Shown one piece after another: positions 22,847 to 33,848 of a DNA stretch of 64,000 nt (position 1 is its first letter; each line of letters begins with the position of its first letter). The stretch lies in assembly GCF_034479635.1 (NCBI RefSeq), contig NZ_CP140153.1:2328501-2392500 (forward strand), given 5' to 3'. Under the pieces are notes generated by a model. That model ran no database searches and was not told the origin of the DNA. It was given only the letters and a program-made list of their open reading frames with translations. Source of the DNA: Guyparkeria halophila (GTDB lineage: Bacteria > Pseudomonadota > Gammaproteobacteria > Halothiobacillales > Halothiobacillaceae). Made by a program: the position numbers and the translations under genes.

Positions 22847-23787
22847 CAGTAGTGTTTCTTGAGGTCCATGCCCTGGTAGAGGTGGGCGACCTCCTCGGCG
22901 TAACCGTTGAACATCAGCGTGTCGCGGCGCCCCCATTCGCCGATGCGCCGCTCGGTCGCCTGGGACCAGCGCGGATGATCGACGTTGGGGTTCACGTTGG
23001 CGTAAAAGCCGTATTCGCGCGGCGCGGCGGCCATCCAGCTGGAGGTGGGCTCCTCGCGCACCAGGCTGATGCGCACCAATGACTTGCCGCCCTTGAAGCC
23101 GTATTTCCAGGGCACGACCAGTCGCACTGGCGCGCCGTTCTGCGGCGTCAGTGTCTCGCCATAGAGTCCGGTCGCGAGCAGCGTGAGCGGATGCATCGCC
23201 TCGTCGAGACGCAGTCCTTCCACGTAGGGCCACTCGAGGACCGAGCGCGTCTGTCCCGGTAGCGGATGCTCGGGTCGGTAGACCGTCTCGAAGCGCACGA
23301 ACCGGGCGTCGCTGGTCGGCTCGACCCGATCAAGCAACGCCTTCAACGGCACGCCCTCCCAGGGAATCACCATCGACCAGCCTTCGACGCAGCGCATGCG
23401 GTAGATGCGCTCCACGGGCGAGGCCAGTGCGGTCAGGTCATCTAGGCTGAAACGCCCAGGGCGGGCCACTTCGCCGTCGACCTCGAACTCCCACGGCGAA
23501 AGCCGGTCGATCAGGGCAGCCAGGGCATCGGCGTTGCGCGCGGGATCGGTCTTGCCCGTGCCGAGCTCGTAGTAGTTGTTGTAGCCGGTGACCGCCTCAC
23601 GCTCGGTGAGCTGCTCGGAGAGCGGCTTGCCCTCGTCGGCGCGGCCGCAGCCGGGCAGCGCCAACGCCGCCCCGGCACCGAACACCGAGCGAAGGAAGGT
23701 GCGCCGTGCCTGACGGTCGGTGGCCAGTTTCGGATCGGTGACTTCCCATTCACCGGGTTCATGGGGCGATCGGATACGGTGACGCAT
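22846..23787 (-). CDS. msrP: Protein-methionine-sulfoxide reductase catalytic subunit MsrP
   Basis: MsrP, 313 aa, is the periplasmic molybdopterin enzyme that repairs oxidised methionines in envelope proteins. The twin-arginine signal [20 protein letters not shown] is at about residues 27-47. The molybdenum-ligating cysteine lies in [18 protein letters not shown], and [17 protein letters not shown] is conserved. The start is the ATG at 23787 ([14 protein letters not shown]); the frame stays open far upstream, but that part is antisense to amgK. It forms an operon with msrQ. Confidence 0.94.
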   Translation of the reverse strand: MRHRIRSPHEPGEWEVTDPKLATDRQARRTFLRSVFGAGAALALPGCGRADEGKPLSEQLTEREAVTGYNNYYELGTGKTDPARNADALAALIDRLSPWEFEVDGEVARPGRFSLDDLTALASPVERIYRMRCVEGWSMVIPWEGVPLKALLDRVEPTSDARFVRFETVYRPEHPLPGQTRSVLEWPYVEGLRLDEAMHPLTLLATGLYGETLTPQNGAPVRLVVPWKYGFKGGKSLVRISLVREEPTSSWMAAAPREYGFYANVNPNVDHPRWSQATERRIGEWGRRDTLMFNGYAEEVAHLYQGMDLKKHY

Positions 23788-23848
23788 GACAGACCTCGGT
23801 AACAAACGGAGCGCCAAGGCGAATGCCGATGAGGGCATCGGACAGGTA

Positions 23849-23875
23849 GAATTCGCCGCGCAGAGGTTGCTAAGA
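23849..23875. repeat. Half copy of the dispersed CTCTGC palindrome
   Basis: ATTCGCCGCGCAGAGGTTGC followed by TAAGAG matches one arm and flank of the dispersed palindrome (compare CGTGCAGAGGTTGC, the complement of the copy-1 left arm, and ATTCGCGCAGAGGTTCC in copy 3). The other arm is absent. It lies in the msrP-amgK divergent spacer. Confidence 0.45.
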
Positions 23876-23994
23876 GTATCGACGTTAAGACCACGTTCTG
23901 CACGACGCCGTTCGCCGCCGCGAAACGCGACCAAGCCACCCTGTCCCGATTCGACAGTCCATCGACAGCCCGGAGCCACAGGAGCCGTGAGCCA

Positions 23995-25708
<1,714 letters not shown>

Positions 25709-25721
25709 GGGGCCTCTGGCG

Positions 25722-27005
25722 TCAGCGGAACGCCAGATCCCGGAGGAACAGCGCGATCTGCGGGAAGGAGATCAGCAACACCGTCATCGTGATCAGCATG
25801 ATGATGAACGGCGGCGTGCCCCGGACGATGTCCATGTACGGTCGTCGGAACACCGCCATCGCGGTGAAGATGTCGTAGCCGAACGGCGGCGTGGCCGAGC
25901 CGATCGCCGACTGCAACACCACCAGCGTGCCCACCAGCACCGGGTCGACGCCGGAGGCATGGATGGCCGGCATGAAGATCGGGGTGAGCACGAAGATCGC
26001 CACGATCGGATCGACGAACATGCAGGCGACGAAGTAGGACACCGCGATCAGGATCAAAAGATGGGTCGGGTTGTCCGCGACGTGATCCAGGATCGGCCCG
26101 AGCACCTCGGAGGGAATCTGCGCCAGCGAGATGACCCACGAGAACGCCTGCCCCGCCCCGACGAGGATGAACACCACCGCCGTGATCAGCCCGGTCGACA
26201 GCGCAATGCCCGGCAGGTCAGACAGCTTGATCGAGCGGTAGATGATCATCTCCAGGATCACCGCGTAGAGCACCGACATCGCGGCCGCCTCGGTGGGGCT
26301 GAACAGCCCCGAGTAGATACCGCCGAGCACCACGACCGGGAAACCCATCGGCAGGATCGCCCCCTGCAACGCCTTGAGTCGGCCGGCCCAGCCGACCCGC
26401 TCCTCCGGCGGAATGCCCCAACGACGCGAGACGTACCAGCTGTAGACCGAGAACATCAGCATGATCGCCACACCGGGCCCGATGCCGGCGATGAAGAGCT
26501 CGCCCACCGACACGTTCGCGGCCACCCCATAGATAATCGCCGCGATAGAGGGCGGAATCAGCAGGGCGATATCCGAGGCATTGACCAGCAACGCCAGCGT
26601 GAAGCTGTCCTTGTAGCCGGCCTTGAGCATCTTCGGGCGCAGCGCGCTGCCGATCGCGACCACGGTGGCCTGGGTGGAGCCCGAGACCGCCCCGAACAGG
26701 GTGCAGGTCACCGCGGTGGTGATCGGCAGGCCGCCACGCCGGTGGCCAATGAATGCACGCACCAGGTCCAACAGGCGGTTGGCCGTGTGCCCCTTGGTCA
26801 TGATGTCGGCGGCAAGGATGAACATCGGCACGGCCACCAGCACCGAGGGACGCACCCCGCCGATCATCTGCTGCACCAGCTGGTTGGGGCCCACGTCGGG
26901 GAAGGAGACCAGCAGCAACGCCAGCGCGCCGACGATCAGCGGCACCATCATGGGAAAGCCCATCAGGAGCAGCAGGAACATCAGGATGAACATCAAAGTC
27001 AGCAT
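25722..27005 (-). CDS. dctM: TRAP transporter large permease subunit DctM
   Basis: A 427-aa DctM-family membrane protein, the 12-helix transport subunit of a tripartite ATP-independent periplasmic transporter. It opens with very hydrophobic sequence (MLTLMFILMFLLLLMGFP) and carries the conserved AGSxxA-type segment FGAVSGSTQATVVAIGSAL and the later SPTEAAAMSVLYAVILE. Its start codon overlaps the dctQ stop by one base. The substrate is undetermined; DctP-type systems take C4-dicarboxylates and many other organic acids. Confidence 0.93.
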   Translation of the reverse strand: MLTLMFILMFLLLLMGFPMMVPLIVGALALLLVSFPDVGPNQLVQQMIGGVRPSVLVAVPMFILAADIMTKGHTANRLLDLVRAFIGHRRGGLPITTAVTCTLFGAVSGSTQATVVAIGSALRPKMLKAGYKDSFTLALLVNASDIALLIPPSIAAIIYGVAANVSVGELFIAGIGPGVAIMLMFSVYSWYVSRRWGIPPEERVGWAGRLKALQGAILPMGFPVVVLGGIYSGLFSPTEAAAMSVLYAVILEMIIYRSIKLSDLPGIALSTGLITAVVFILVGAGQAFSWVISLAQIPSEVLGPILDHVADNPTHLLILIAVSYFVACMFVDPIVAIFVLTPIFMPAIHASGVDPVLVGTLVVLQSAIGSATPPFGYDIFTAMAVFRRPYMDIVRGTPPFIIMLITMTVLLISFPQIALFLRDLAFR

Positions 27006-27637
27006 CAGCGGGCCTCCTTGCTCGGGTCGATGCTCGAATCATCCCGCTGCTCGCTTCCCTCGGCGGCATTGAGATCGGCTTCCTCGTAGACCTCGAGTTC
27101 CATGAACGAGCGATAGACCTCCTTGGAGGTCAGGTTGCGCACGGTCGTAAGCAGGTATTGCAGGCCGGCGAGGAACAGCCCGATGGGTACCAGCAGGTAG
27201 AGGATCCAGATGGGGATACCCAGCGACGGGGTGGCCTGACCGATCGAGCGCACCTGCATCTCGTAGATCACGGCGTAGTAGGCCAGGTAGAACATCACGA
27301 CCGCCGAACCGGTGGTGATGACGATATTGGCCCCCTTCCGCCACGGCCCCTTGAGCTGGTCGTAGATCGCCGACATGCGGATATTGCGGCCATGGCGGGC
27401 CGCCTTGGCCACCCCGACAAAGGTGATGATGACCAGCAGGGCCTGATTGATCTCGCCGGCGAACGGCAACCCCTGCTTGAGGAGATTGTCGCCCAGCACG
27501 TTGGCGATATTGATGGCGGCCATCAACAGGATGGCGCCCGAGAGAACGATGTTCTCGATCCAGCCGATCAGCCAGTCCAGGCGGATCAGCGCTCGCCCCG
27601 GCAACGACCGGGACAGCTTTCCCTGCGCTTGCGACAT
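27005..27637 (-). CDS. dctQ: TRAP transporter small permease subunit DctQ
   Basis: A 210-aa, four-helix small subunit that partners DctM. The start is the ATG at 27637 (MSQAQGKLSRSLPGRALIRL), preceded by GGGAG; the longer open frame upstream has no family resemblance. It carries the DctQ-type segment GEINQALLVIITFVGVAKAAR followed by HIRM-like HGRNIRMSAI. The tail is unusually long and charged. It is transcribed with dctM and divergently from dctP. Confidence 0.88.
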   Translation of the reverse strand: MSQAQGKLSRSLPGRALIRLDWLIGWIENIVLSGAILLMAAINIANVLGDNLLKQGLPFAGEINQALLVIITFVGVAKAARHGRNIRMSAIYDQLKGPWRKGANIVITTGSAVVMFYLAYYAVIYEMQVRSIGQATPSLGIPIWILYLLVPIGLFLAGLQYLLTTVRNLTSKEVYRSFMELEVYEEADLNAAEGSEQRDDSSIDPSKEAR

Positions 27638-27897
27638 TGGTTTCTCCCGGCCGGACCCACCAGGCGGCATGGTCCGGCAGACATTCTTCTTGTTGCCGCC
27701 CGGTGGCCGATAGCGGGCTTCGCCACTCATCGCGGACGGTTCGCCGTGCTCCGAATCCTCGCCGAGTGTAGTCGCGCCGCAAACCGGCTGTCCAATGGCC
27801 CCGCCGGTTCGACATGCTAAGGTCAAAGGGGTCGCGGCGCTCGGCTCCGCCCGGGTCGAGCGCTGCATGAACGATAAGCAAGAACAGGGAGAGACTG

Positions 27898-28962
27898 ATG
27901 GAAAGCAAGCGATTCCTTCATAAGGGGGCCCTCTGGATGGGCGCCGTGGCGATGGCCGCCGGCCTGACCCTGACCGGTTGCGGCCAGTCCGACGACGGCG
28001 CCAAAACCGGCGAGGGCGAACAGGTCTGGCGCTTCGCCCTGGAAGAGACCAAGGGCGGCGTGCAGTGGCAGTACGCCAAGAAGTTCAAGGAGGAGATCGA
28101 GGCCGCGCACGACAACGTCGAGGTCAAGATCTACCCCTACGGCACGTTGGGCAGCTCGCAGGACATCACCCAGCAGATCCAGAACAACACCATGCAGTTC
28201 GCCTTCGCCTCGGCGGGCCACGTCGGCTCGACTATCCCCGAGGCGCAGGTCTTCACCCTGCACTTCCTGTTCTCGCAGGACGATTCGGTCAACCAGGACA
28301 TCTTCGCCTCCAACGAAGTCGTCCATGAGGAACTGGGCGCCGCCTACAGCGAAAAAGGCCTCGAGCTGCTGTCGATCGTTCCCGAGGGCTGGATGGTATG
28401 GAGCGCCAACAAGGCGATCCAGAAGCCGGAAGACTTCGAGGGCGTCAAGATCCGGGTCAAGCCGTCCGACCTGCTGCTGGCCACCTATGAAGGATACGGC
28501 GCCAACCCGAAGCCGATGGCCTACTCCGAGATCTACGGCGGCCTGCAGCGTGGCCAGATCGACGCGCAGACCCAGCCGATGTTCGCCATCCGCGACATGA
28601 GCTTCTTCGAGGTTCAGGACTACCTGATCCAGGCGCGTAATGCGCAGTTCGTGTCCACCGTGATCAGCAGCCCGGGCTTCCTCGAGGGCCTGCCGGAAGA
28701 CATGCAGGCAAGCGTCCAGGAGACCATCAAGGAGCTCGACCCGTACATCTGGGACGTGCAGAAGACGCTCAACCAGGAAGCGGCCGAGGAGATCAAGTCC
28801 AAGAGCGACATCGAGTTCATCGAGCTGACGCCTGAACAGGTCGAAACCTTCCGCGAGAGCGTCGAGCCGGTATTCGACCAGTACGTCGAGATGGCCGGTC
28901 CGCGCGGCGAGAAGATCCTCAACGCCATCCAGGATGCCGTGGCCAAAGGGAACGACGGGTAA
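27898..28962 (+). CDS. dctP: TRAP transporter substrate-binding protein DctP (lipoprotein form)
   Basis: A 354-aa DctP-family solute receptor. The N-terminus is a lipoprotein signal with lipobox LTLTGCGQS (Cys near residue 28), so it is predicted to be membrane-tethered in the periplasm; the best-known DctP proteins are soluble. The family signature region IRVKPSDLLLATYEGYGANPK holds the carboxylate-binding arginine, and the motif MAYSEIYGGLQRGQIDA is typical. It is divergent from dctQM and ends in a strong terminator. Confidence 0.92.
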   Translation: MESKRFLHKGALWMGAVAMAAGLTLTGCGQSDDGAKTGEGEQVWRFALEETKGGVQWQYAKKFKEEIEAAHDNVEVKIYPYGTLGSSQDITQQIQNNTMQFAFASAGHVGSTIPEAQVFTLHFLFSQDDSVNQDIFASNEVVHEELGAAYSEKGLELLSIVPEGWMVWSANKAIQKPEDFEGVKIRVKPSDLLLATYEGYGANPKPMAYSEIYGGLQRGQIDAQTQPMFAIRDMSFFEVQDYLIQARNAQFVSTVISSPGFLEGLPEDMQASVQETIKELDPYIWDVQKTLNQEAAEEIKSKSDIEFIELTPEQVETFRESVEPVFDQYVEMAGPRGEKILNAIQDAVAKGNDG

Positions 28963-28998
28963 CGACTCGCCGGTCCCGAGCCGCTCGGCTCATGACCC

Positions 28999-29028
28999 AA
29001 AGGCGCGCCCTCCGGCGCGCCTTTTTTG
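28999..29028 (+). terminator. Intrinsic terminator after dctP
   Basis: An 11-bp perfect stem, AAAGGCGCGCC (28999-29009) with GGCGCGCCTTT (29014-29024), with a 4-nt loop. The run of six T residues that closes the stem extends to 29027. It lies 36 bp after the dctP stop. Confidence 0.92.
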
Positions 29029-29149
29029 TTTCAGGCGGCCATGGATCGAGCACAACCTGCTGACAAACCCGGACTTTTCCGACTAGGATTGAGTGCCCCC
29101 CCATTATCCGGGGGCCGTTGCACACACGCTCATGCAGAGGACCGGATCG

Positions 29150-30298
29150 ATGGCAACAGACGGGCCGGACGAGACGCGCTGGCTGGCAATCAATGCCGGC
29201 TCGTCCTCGCTCAAGCTGGCGATCTTCGATGCGGCCGGCCACCGGACACACGCGGTCACGGCCGAAGACCTTGGCGACGTCGGCGGCGACCTCGGCGAGG
29301 CGCATTCACACGCGCTCGACGAGTTGCTCACCGCCCTGCCACCGGCTGAGGCCGGGCCGTTCCGGGGCATCGCGCATCGCGTCGTGCACGGCGGCGATCG
29401 TTTCGACACCGCCACGCAAATCGACCAGGCGGTGATCGACGCACTGCACGAGATCGAGCCGCTCGCGCCGCTGCACAACCCGCTTGCGGCAGCCTGCATC
29501 GAGGCGGCGCGTCGCCACTTTCCCGACACGCCCCATTTCGCCTTGTTCGACACGGCCTTTCACCGGGATCTGCCACCGGAATCGCGCGACTACGCCCTGC
29601 CCGCCTGGTGCCGCGATCGGCTGGGCATCCGCCGCTATGGCTTTCACGGCCTTTCGGCCGCCAATGCCTTGCGCCGCATCGCCGAGGCGACCGGTCACCC
29701 GCCGGCTCGACTCAACCTGATCGTGCTGCACCTGGGCAACGGGGCGAGCGTCACGGCCATTCGCGGCGGGCACAGCGTGGCCACCTCGATGGGCATGACC
29801 CCGCTGGAGGGCCTGGTCATGGGCACCCGGGCCGGCGATATCGACCCGGCGATTCCCGGGGTGCTCGAACGGCGCGGCGGTCTCTCGAGCGACGAGGTCG
29901 ACCACCTGCTCAATCACGAATCCGGCCTGCTGGGGCTGTGCGGCACGCGCGACATGCGCGAGATCCACGATGCGATCGACCGGGGCAGCGAACAGGCAAG
30001 CACCGCCCTGGCGATGTACATCCATCGCATTCGCCATTACCTCGGCGGCTATCTGGTCAACCTGGGGCGGCTGGATGCCCTGGTATTCACCGGCGGCATC
30101 GGCGAGCACGACGTCGTGGTGCGCGAATCGGTCTGCGAAGGCCTCGGGGTGATGGGGCTGGCACTCGATCCGGCCGCCAATCGCCAAGATGACACCGGGG
30201 TGCGTGCCCTGCACCAGCCACACAGCCCCAGCAGCATCTGGGTGGTGCCTGCCGACGAGGAATGGGAAATGATTCGCCAGATACAAGAGATTAGCTAA
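29150..30298 (+). CDS. ackA: Acetate kinase
   Basis: Acetate kinase, 382 aa, converts acetyl phosphate and ADP to acetate and ATP. The N-terminal LAINAGSSSLKLAIFDA and the signatures DTAFHRDLP, GRRYGFHGLS-type (GIRRYGFHGLSAANAL) and VFTGGIGEHDVVVRE are intact. The ATG at 29150 is preferred because GAGG lies about 10 bases upstream and the homology starts soon after. It is followed after 85 bp by xfp, whose product is acetyl phosphate, so ackA can harvest ATP from the phosphoketolase reaction. Confidence 0.95.
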   Translation: MATDGPDETRWLAINAGSSSLKLAIFDAAGHRTHAVTAEDLGDVGGDLGEAHSHALDELLTALPPAEAGPFRGIAHRVVHGGDRFDTATQIDQAVIDALHEIEPLAPLHNPLAAACIEAARRHFPDTPHFALFDTAFHRDLPPESRDYALPAWCRDRLGIRRYGFHGLSAANALRRIAEATGHPPARLNLIVLHLGNGASVTAIRGGHSVATSMGMTPLEGLVMGTRAGDIDPAIPGVLERRGGLSSDEVDHLLNHESGLLGLCGTRDMREIHDAIDRGSEQASTALAMYIHRIRHYLGGYLVNLGRLDALVFTGGIGEHDVVVRESVCEGLGVMGLALDPAANRQDDTGVRALHQPHSPSSIWVVPADEEWEMIRQIQEIS

Positions 30299-30383
30299 GG
30301 CCCGGCTGACATCCGTTCGACATCTCCCGCTGCTCTGATGCGGGAGTGAGCATCCCCCTCGAACGATCCCGGAGAACAAGGCC

Positions 30384-32759
30384 ATGCAGCAAAACGACAT
30401 CAAGGCGATCGACGGTTTCTGGCGCGCGGCCAACTACCTGTCCGTGGGGCAGATCTACCTGCTGAACAACCCACTCCTGCGCGAGCCGCTGGCACCGGCG
30501 GACATCAAGCCGCGCCTGCTGGGCCATTGGGGCACCACCCCGGGGCTCAATTTCATCTACGCGCACATGAACCACCAGATCGCGGCTCGCGATCTCGACG
30601 CGATCTACCTCACCGGCCCTGGCCACGGTGGGCCGGGGCTGGTGGCCAGCGCTTGGCTCGACGGCACCTACTCCGAGGTTTACCCCGACGTCAGCCGCGA
30701 CGAAGCGGGCATGCAGCGCCTGTTCAAGCAGTTCTCCTTCCCCGGCGGCATTCCCTCGCACGTCGCCCCCGAGACACCCGGCTCGATCCACGAGGGCGGC
30801 GAGTTGGGCTACGTGCTCTCGCATGCCTTCGGCGCGGCCTTCGACAATCCGGATCTGGTCGCCTGCGCGGTGGTGGGCGACGGCGAGGCCGAAACCGGCC
30901 CGCTGGCCACCTCCTGGCACTCGAACAAGTTTCTCGACCCGGCACATGATGGCGCCGTGCTGCCGATCCTGCACCTGAACGGGTACAAGATCGCCAACCC
31001 CACGGTGCTGGCGCGCATCCCGGAGGAGGAGCTCGAGGCGCTGCTGCGTGGCTACGGCTACCAGCCCCACTTCGTCACTGGCGACGACCCCGAGCGGATG
31101 CACCCGGCGATGGTGGAAACGCTCGATCGAGTCCTCGACGAGATCGACGCGATCCAGCAGCGGGCTCGGCACGATGGCGACACAACGCGCCCGCGCTGGC
31201 CGATGATCGTGCTGCGTACACCCAAGGGCTGGACCGGCCCGGAGGAGGTGGACGGCAAGCCGGTCGAGGGCACCTGGCGCTCCCACCAGGTCCCGATGAA
31301 GGACGTCCGGGAACACGCGGCCTATCTCGAGATCCTCGAATCCTGGATGAAGAGCTACCGCCCCGAGGAGCTGTTCGACGAGCAAGGCCAACCGTTCGAC
31401 TGGCTCACCACCCGCACCCCGACCGGCGCTCGTCGCCTGTCCGCCAACCCGCATGCCAACGGCGGGTTGCTGTGCCGGCCGCTCGACCTGCCCGACTTCC
31501 GCGATTACGCGATTCCGGTCGAGGCCCCTGGCCAGACCAAGGCCGAATCCACCCGCGCCATGGGACGGTTCCTGCGCGACGTGATCGAACGCAGCCACGA
31601 GTTGCGCAACTTCCGCCTGTTCGGTCCGGATGAGACCGCTTCCAACCGACTCGATGATGTCTTCGCCGTTACCGACCGGGCCTGGAACGCCGAGACCCTA
31701 CCCACCGACGAGCACCTTGCCCGCGGCGGGCGGGTCATGGAAATCCTCTCGGAACACACCTGCCAGGGCTGGTTGGAGGGCTACCTGCTGACCGGCCGCC
31801 ACGGCCTGTTCGCCTGCTACGAGGCCTTCATCCACATCATCGACTCGATGTTCAACCAGCACGCCAAGTGGCTGGACACCAGTCAGGATATCCCGTGGCG
31901 CGCCCCGATCCCGTCGCTCAACTATCTCTTGACCAGCCACGTCTGGCGCCAGGACCACAACGGCTTCTCGCATCAGGACCCCGGCTTCATCGATCTCGTG
32001 GTCAACAAGAAGGCGAGCGTGGTCCGTGTCTACTTCCCACCCGATGCAAACTGCCTGCTGTCGGTGACCGACCACTGCCTGAAAAGCCGCGATTACATCA
32101 ACGTGATCGTCGCCGGCAAACAGCCCCAACCCCAATACCTCGACATGGACGCCGCCATCAAGCACTGCACCGCCGGCGTGTCGATCTGGGAATGGGCCAG
32201 CAGCGACGACGGCCTGGAGCCCGACGTGGTGATGACCTGCGCCGGCGACGTGCCCACCGAGGAAGTCCTCGCCGCCACCGACTTGCTGCGCCGCCACCTG
32301 CCCGAACTGCGCGTGCGGGTGGTCAACGTGGTCGACCTGATGAAACTCCAGCCCGAGAACGAGCACCCGCACGGTCTGTCGGACAGCGCCTTCGACTCGA
32401 TCTTCACCCTCGACCGGCCGGTGGTCTTCGCCTATCACGGCTACCCGTGGCTGATCCATCGCCTGACCTATCGACGCACCAACCACCACAACCTGCACGT
32501 GCGCGGCTACAAGGAAGAAGGCACGACCACCACCCCGTTCGACATGGCGGTAAAGAACCAGATCGACCGGTACCACCTGGTCATCGACGTGATCGAACGC
32601 GTCCCCGGCCTGAAGGTGCGCGGCGCCCACCTGCGCCAGCAAATGGAACAGCGCCTGATCGAGCATGAGCAGTACATCCGCGAACACGGCGAGGACATGC
32701 CGGAGATCCGCGACTGGCGCTGGCCGTCACTACCCGGCAACGTCACGAGCGACGCCTGA
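30384..32759 (+). CDS. xfp: Xylulose-5-phosphate/fructose-6-phosphate phosphoketolase
   Basis: A 791-aa thiamine-diphosphate enzyme that splits xylulose-5-P (or fructose-6-P) with phosphate to acetyl phosphate. The N-terminus has [19 protein letters not shown]. The TPP-related motifs [16 protein letters not shown] and [20 protein letters not shown] and the C-terminal [14 protein letters not shown] stretch are present. Full length for the family (~790-820 aa). It forms an ackA-xfp operon that shunts pentose phosphates to acetate and ATP. Substrate preference is not decidable here. Confidence 0.95.
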   Translation: MQQNDIKAIDGFWRAANYLSVGQIYLLNNPLLREPLAPADIKPRLLGHWGTTPGLNFIYAHMNHQIAARDLDAIYLTGPGHGGPGLVASAWLDGTYSEVYPDVSRDEAGMQRLFKQFSFPGGIPSHVAPETPGSIHEGGELGYVLSHAFGAAFDNPDLVACAVVGDGEAETGPLATSWHSNKFLDPAHDGAVLPILHLNGYKIANPTVLARIPEEELEALLRGYGYQPHFVTGDDPERMHPAMVETLDRVLDEIDAIQQRARHDGDTTRPRWPMIVLRTPKGWTGPEEVDGKPVEGTWRSHQVPMKDVREHAAYLEILESWMKSYRPEELFDEQGQPFDWLTTRTPTGARRLSANPHANGGLLCRPLDLPDFRDYAIPVEAPGQTKAESTRAMGRFLRDVIERSHELRNFRLFGPDETASNRLDDVFAVTDRAWNAETLPTDEHLARGGRVMEILSEHTCQGWLEGYLLTGRHGLFACYEAFIHIIDSMFNQHAKWLDTSQDIPWRAPIPSLNYLLTSHVWRQDHNGFSHQDPGFIDLVVNKKASVVRVYFPPDANCLLSVTDHCLKSRDYINVIVAGKQPQPQYLDMDAAIKHCTAGVSIWEWASSDDGLEPDVVMTCAGDVPTEEVLAATDLLRRHLPELRVRVVNVVDLMKLQPENEHPHGLSDSAFDSIFTLDRPVVFAYHGYPWLIHRLTYRRTNHHNLHVRGYKEEGTTTTPFDMAVKNQIDRYHLVIDVIERVPGLKVRGAHLRQQMEQRLIEHEQYIREHGEDMPEIRDWRWPSLPGNVTSDA

Positions 32760-32779
32760 GCCGGAAACCCGGAAACAGA

Positions 32780-32804
32780 GAAGCCCCGGCTGGAGCGGGG
32801 CTTC
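32780..32804. terminator. Hairpin between convergent xfp and DsrE-like gene
   Basis: 8-bp inverted repeat GAAGCCCC (32780-32787) and GGGGCTTC (32797-32804) between two convergent genes. It probably serves as a shared terminator, although neither side has a good U-run. Confidence 0.5.
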
Positions 32805-32831
32805 CGAGGTCCGCATGGGCAAGCGGTTCGC

Positions 32832-33362
32832 CTACTGAATCTTCAGGTACGCATAACCTTGGCGCTGCAGGTCCGCGATCTTGGCCACGCCCGAGTTGAC
32901 CAGCCCGATACCCTCGTAGAGCTTGTCCTTGGACAGGTTGATCTCCTGACGAGTGAAATCGCAGAGATGCACCTTGACGTTGCGGATCTCGATCAGCGTC
33001 TGCAGTCGACCCTTGAGTTCGTCGCGGCGCTCGTTCAGCGCCTCGTCGGCCGCGTAGGGCGTGCCCTCAAGCGGATCGTCGGTGGCAAAACGGATGCCGT
33101 AGCCGACCAGCACCAGATGCACGTCCCAGGGCAACAGCGTCTGCTCGGCATCGTTGATCAGGTTGTTGATCGAGGTGAGCGTGGCCGAGTAACGAGTGGG
33201 ATCGGCAAAATCGACGTGGTAGACCACGCGCTGGGCATCGTCCTGCGCGACCGCCGGCATCGACAAGGCCAGCGCCAGGGCGGCCATCGGCATGGCGATC
33301 AGTCGGGAGGCCCGGCGGGCCAGCGTGGCGGCGTGTTGCAGAAAAGAGGCGATTGCGGTCAT
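32832..33362 (-). CDS. Exported DsrE-family protein
   Basis: A 176-aa protein with a signal peptide (ASRLIAMPMAALALALSMPAVAQ) starting at the ATG at 33362, preceded by AGGGAA. The mature part resembles the DsrE/DsrF fold: YHVDFADPTRYSATLTSINN near the start, then VHLVLVGYGIRF, and a single cysteine in VKVHLCDFTRQEI at the position where DsrE-like proteins carry a conserved Cys. These proteins relay or bind sulfur, and exported versions are common in sulfur-metabolising bacteria, but no sulfur genes adjoin it. Function is inferred only at fold level. Confidence 0.65.
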   Translation of the reverse strand: MTAIASFLQHAATLARRASRLIAMPMAALALALSMPAVAQDDAQRVVYHVDFADPTRYSATLTSINNLINDAEQTLLPWDVHLVLVGYGIRFATDDPLEGTPYAADEALNERRDELKGRLQTLIEIRNVKVHLCDFTRQEINLSKDKLYEGIGLVNSGVAKIADLQRQGYAYLKIQ

Positions 33363-33443
33363 TCCCTTGCTCCCTGTTGCGAGGTGGACAGGGAGCATAG
33401 CCGATCAACGCCGTCCGGCGTGGGTCCGGGAATCAGCCAAGGG

Positions 33444-33836
33444 TCAACGTGGCACGCTGCGGCGGTCCGGGTATTGGCGCTGGGTGTGTACCGCCAGGGC
33501 GTTGGCGAGATTGACGTCCGGGTTCTCGGCGCAGAAGTCGAGCACCGCCGCCCGGGCAGCGCTGGCCGGCTCTCCCGCCTGGATATCGTAGGTATTGCGG
33601 AGAATCACGTTGCTCGCGGTCAGGTACCCCGCGATGAAGCCATCAAGCCGTCCCTGGCTGCCCGGATGATTTCCCTCGGCGACTGCCACGGCATCCGCGC
33701 AGGACCAGTTGCCCGGGCCGAAGGCGACAAAACGTCCCTCGACACTCTTCGCGGCCACAAGCGTCGGCATCGCGACCAGGACCGCGGTGATGATCGAGAC
33801 GATGCCCGCCGGGCGAAAGCGATCGAAGAGTGACAT
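33444..33836 (-). CDS. Hypothetical exported protein with two conserved-looking cysteines
   Basis: 130 aa, with an N-terminal signal-like segment (IVSIITAVLVAMPTLVAAKS). The mature ~100 residues contain two cysteines (NWSCADAVAV and VLDFCAENPD) that could form a disulfide, with FIAGYLTASNVILRNTYDI between them. The pattern recalls small periplasmic HdeA-like or lysozyme-inhibitor-sized proteins, but I do not recognise the family. It lies 12 bp downstream of ppx on the same strand. Confidence 0.6.
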   Translation of the reverse strand: MSLFDRFRPAGIVSIITAVLVAMPTLVAAKSVEGRFVAFGPGNWSCADAVAVAEGNHPGSQGRLDGFIAGYLTASNVILRNTYDIQAGEPASAARAAVLDFCAENPDVNLANALAVHTQRQYPDRRSVPR

Positions 33837-33848
33837 GGTTCGCTCCGC

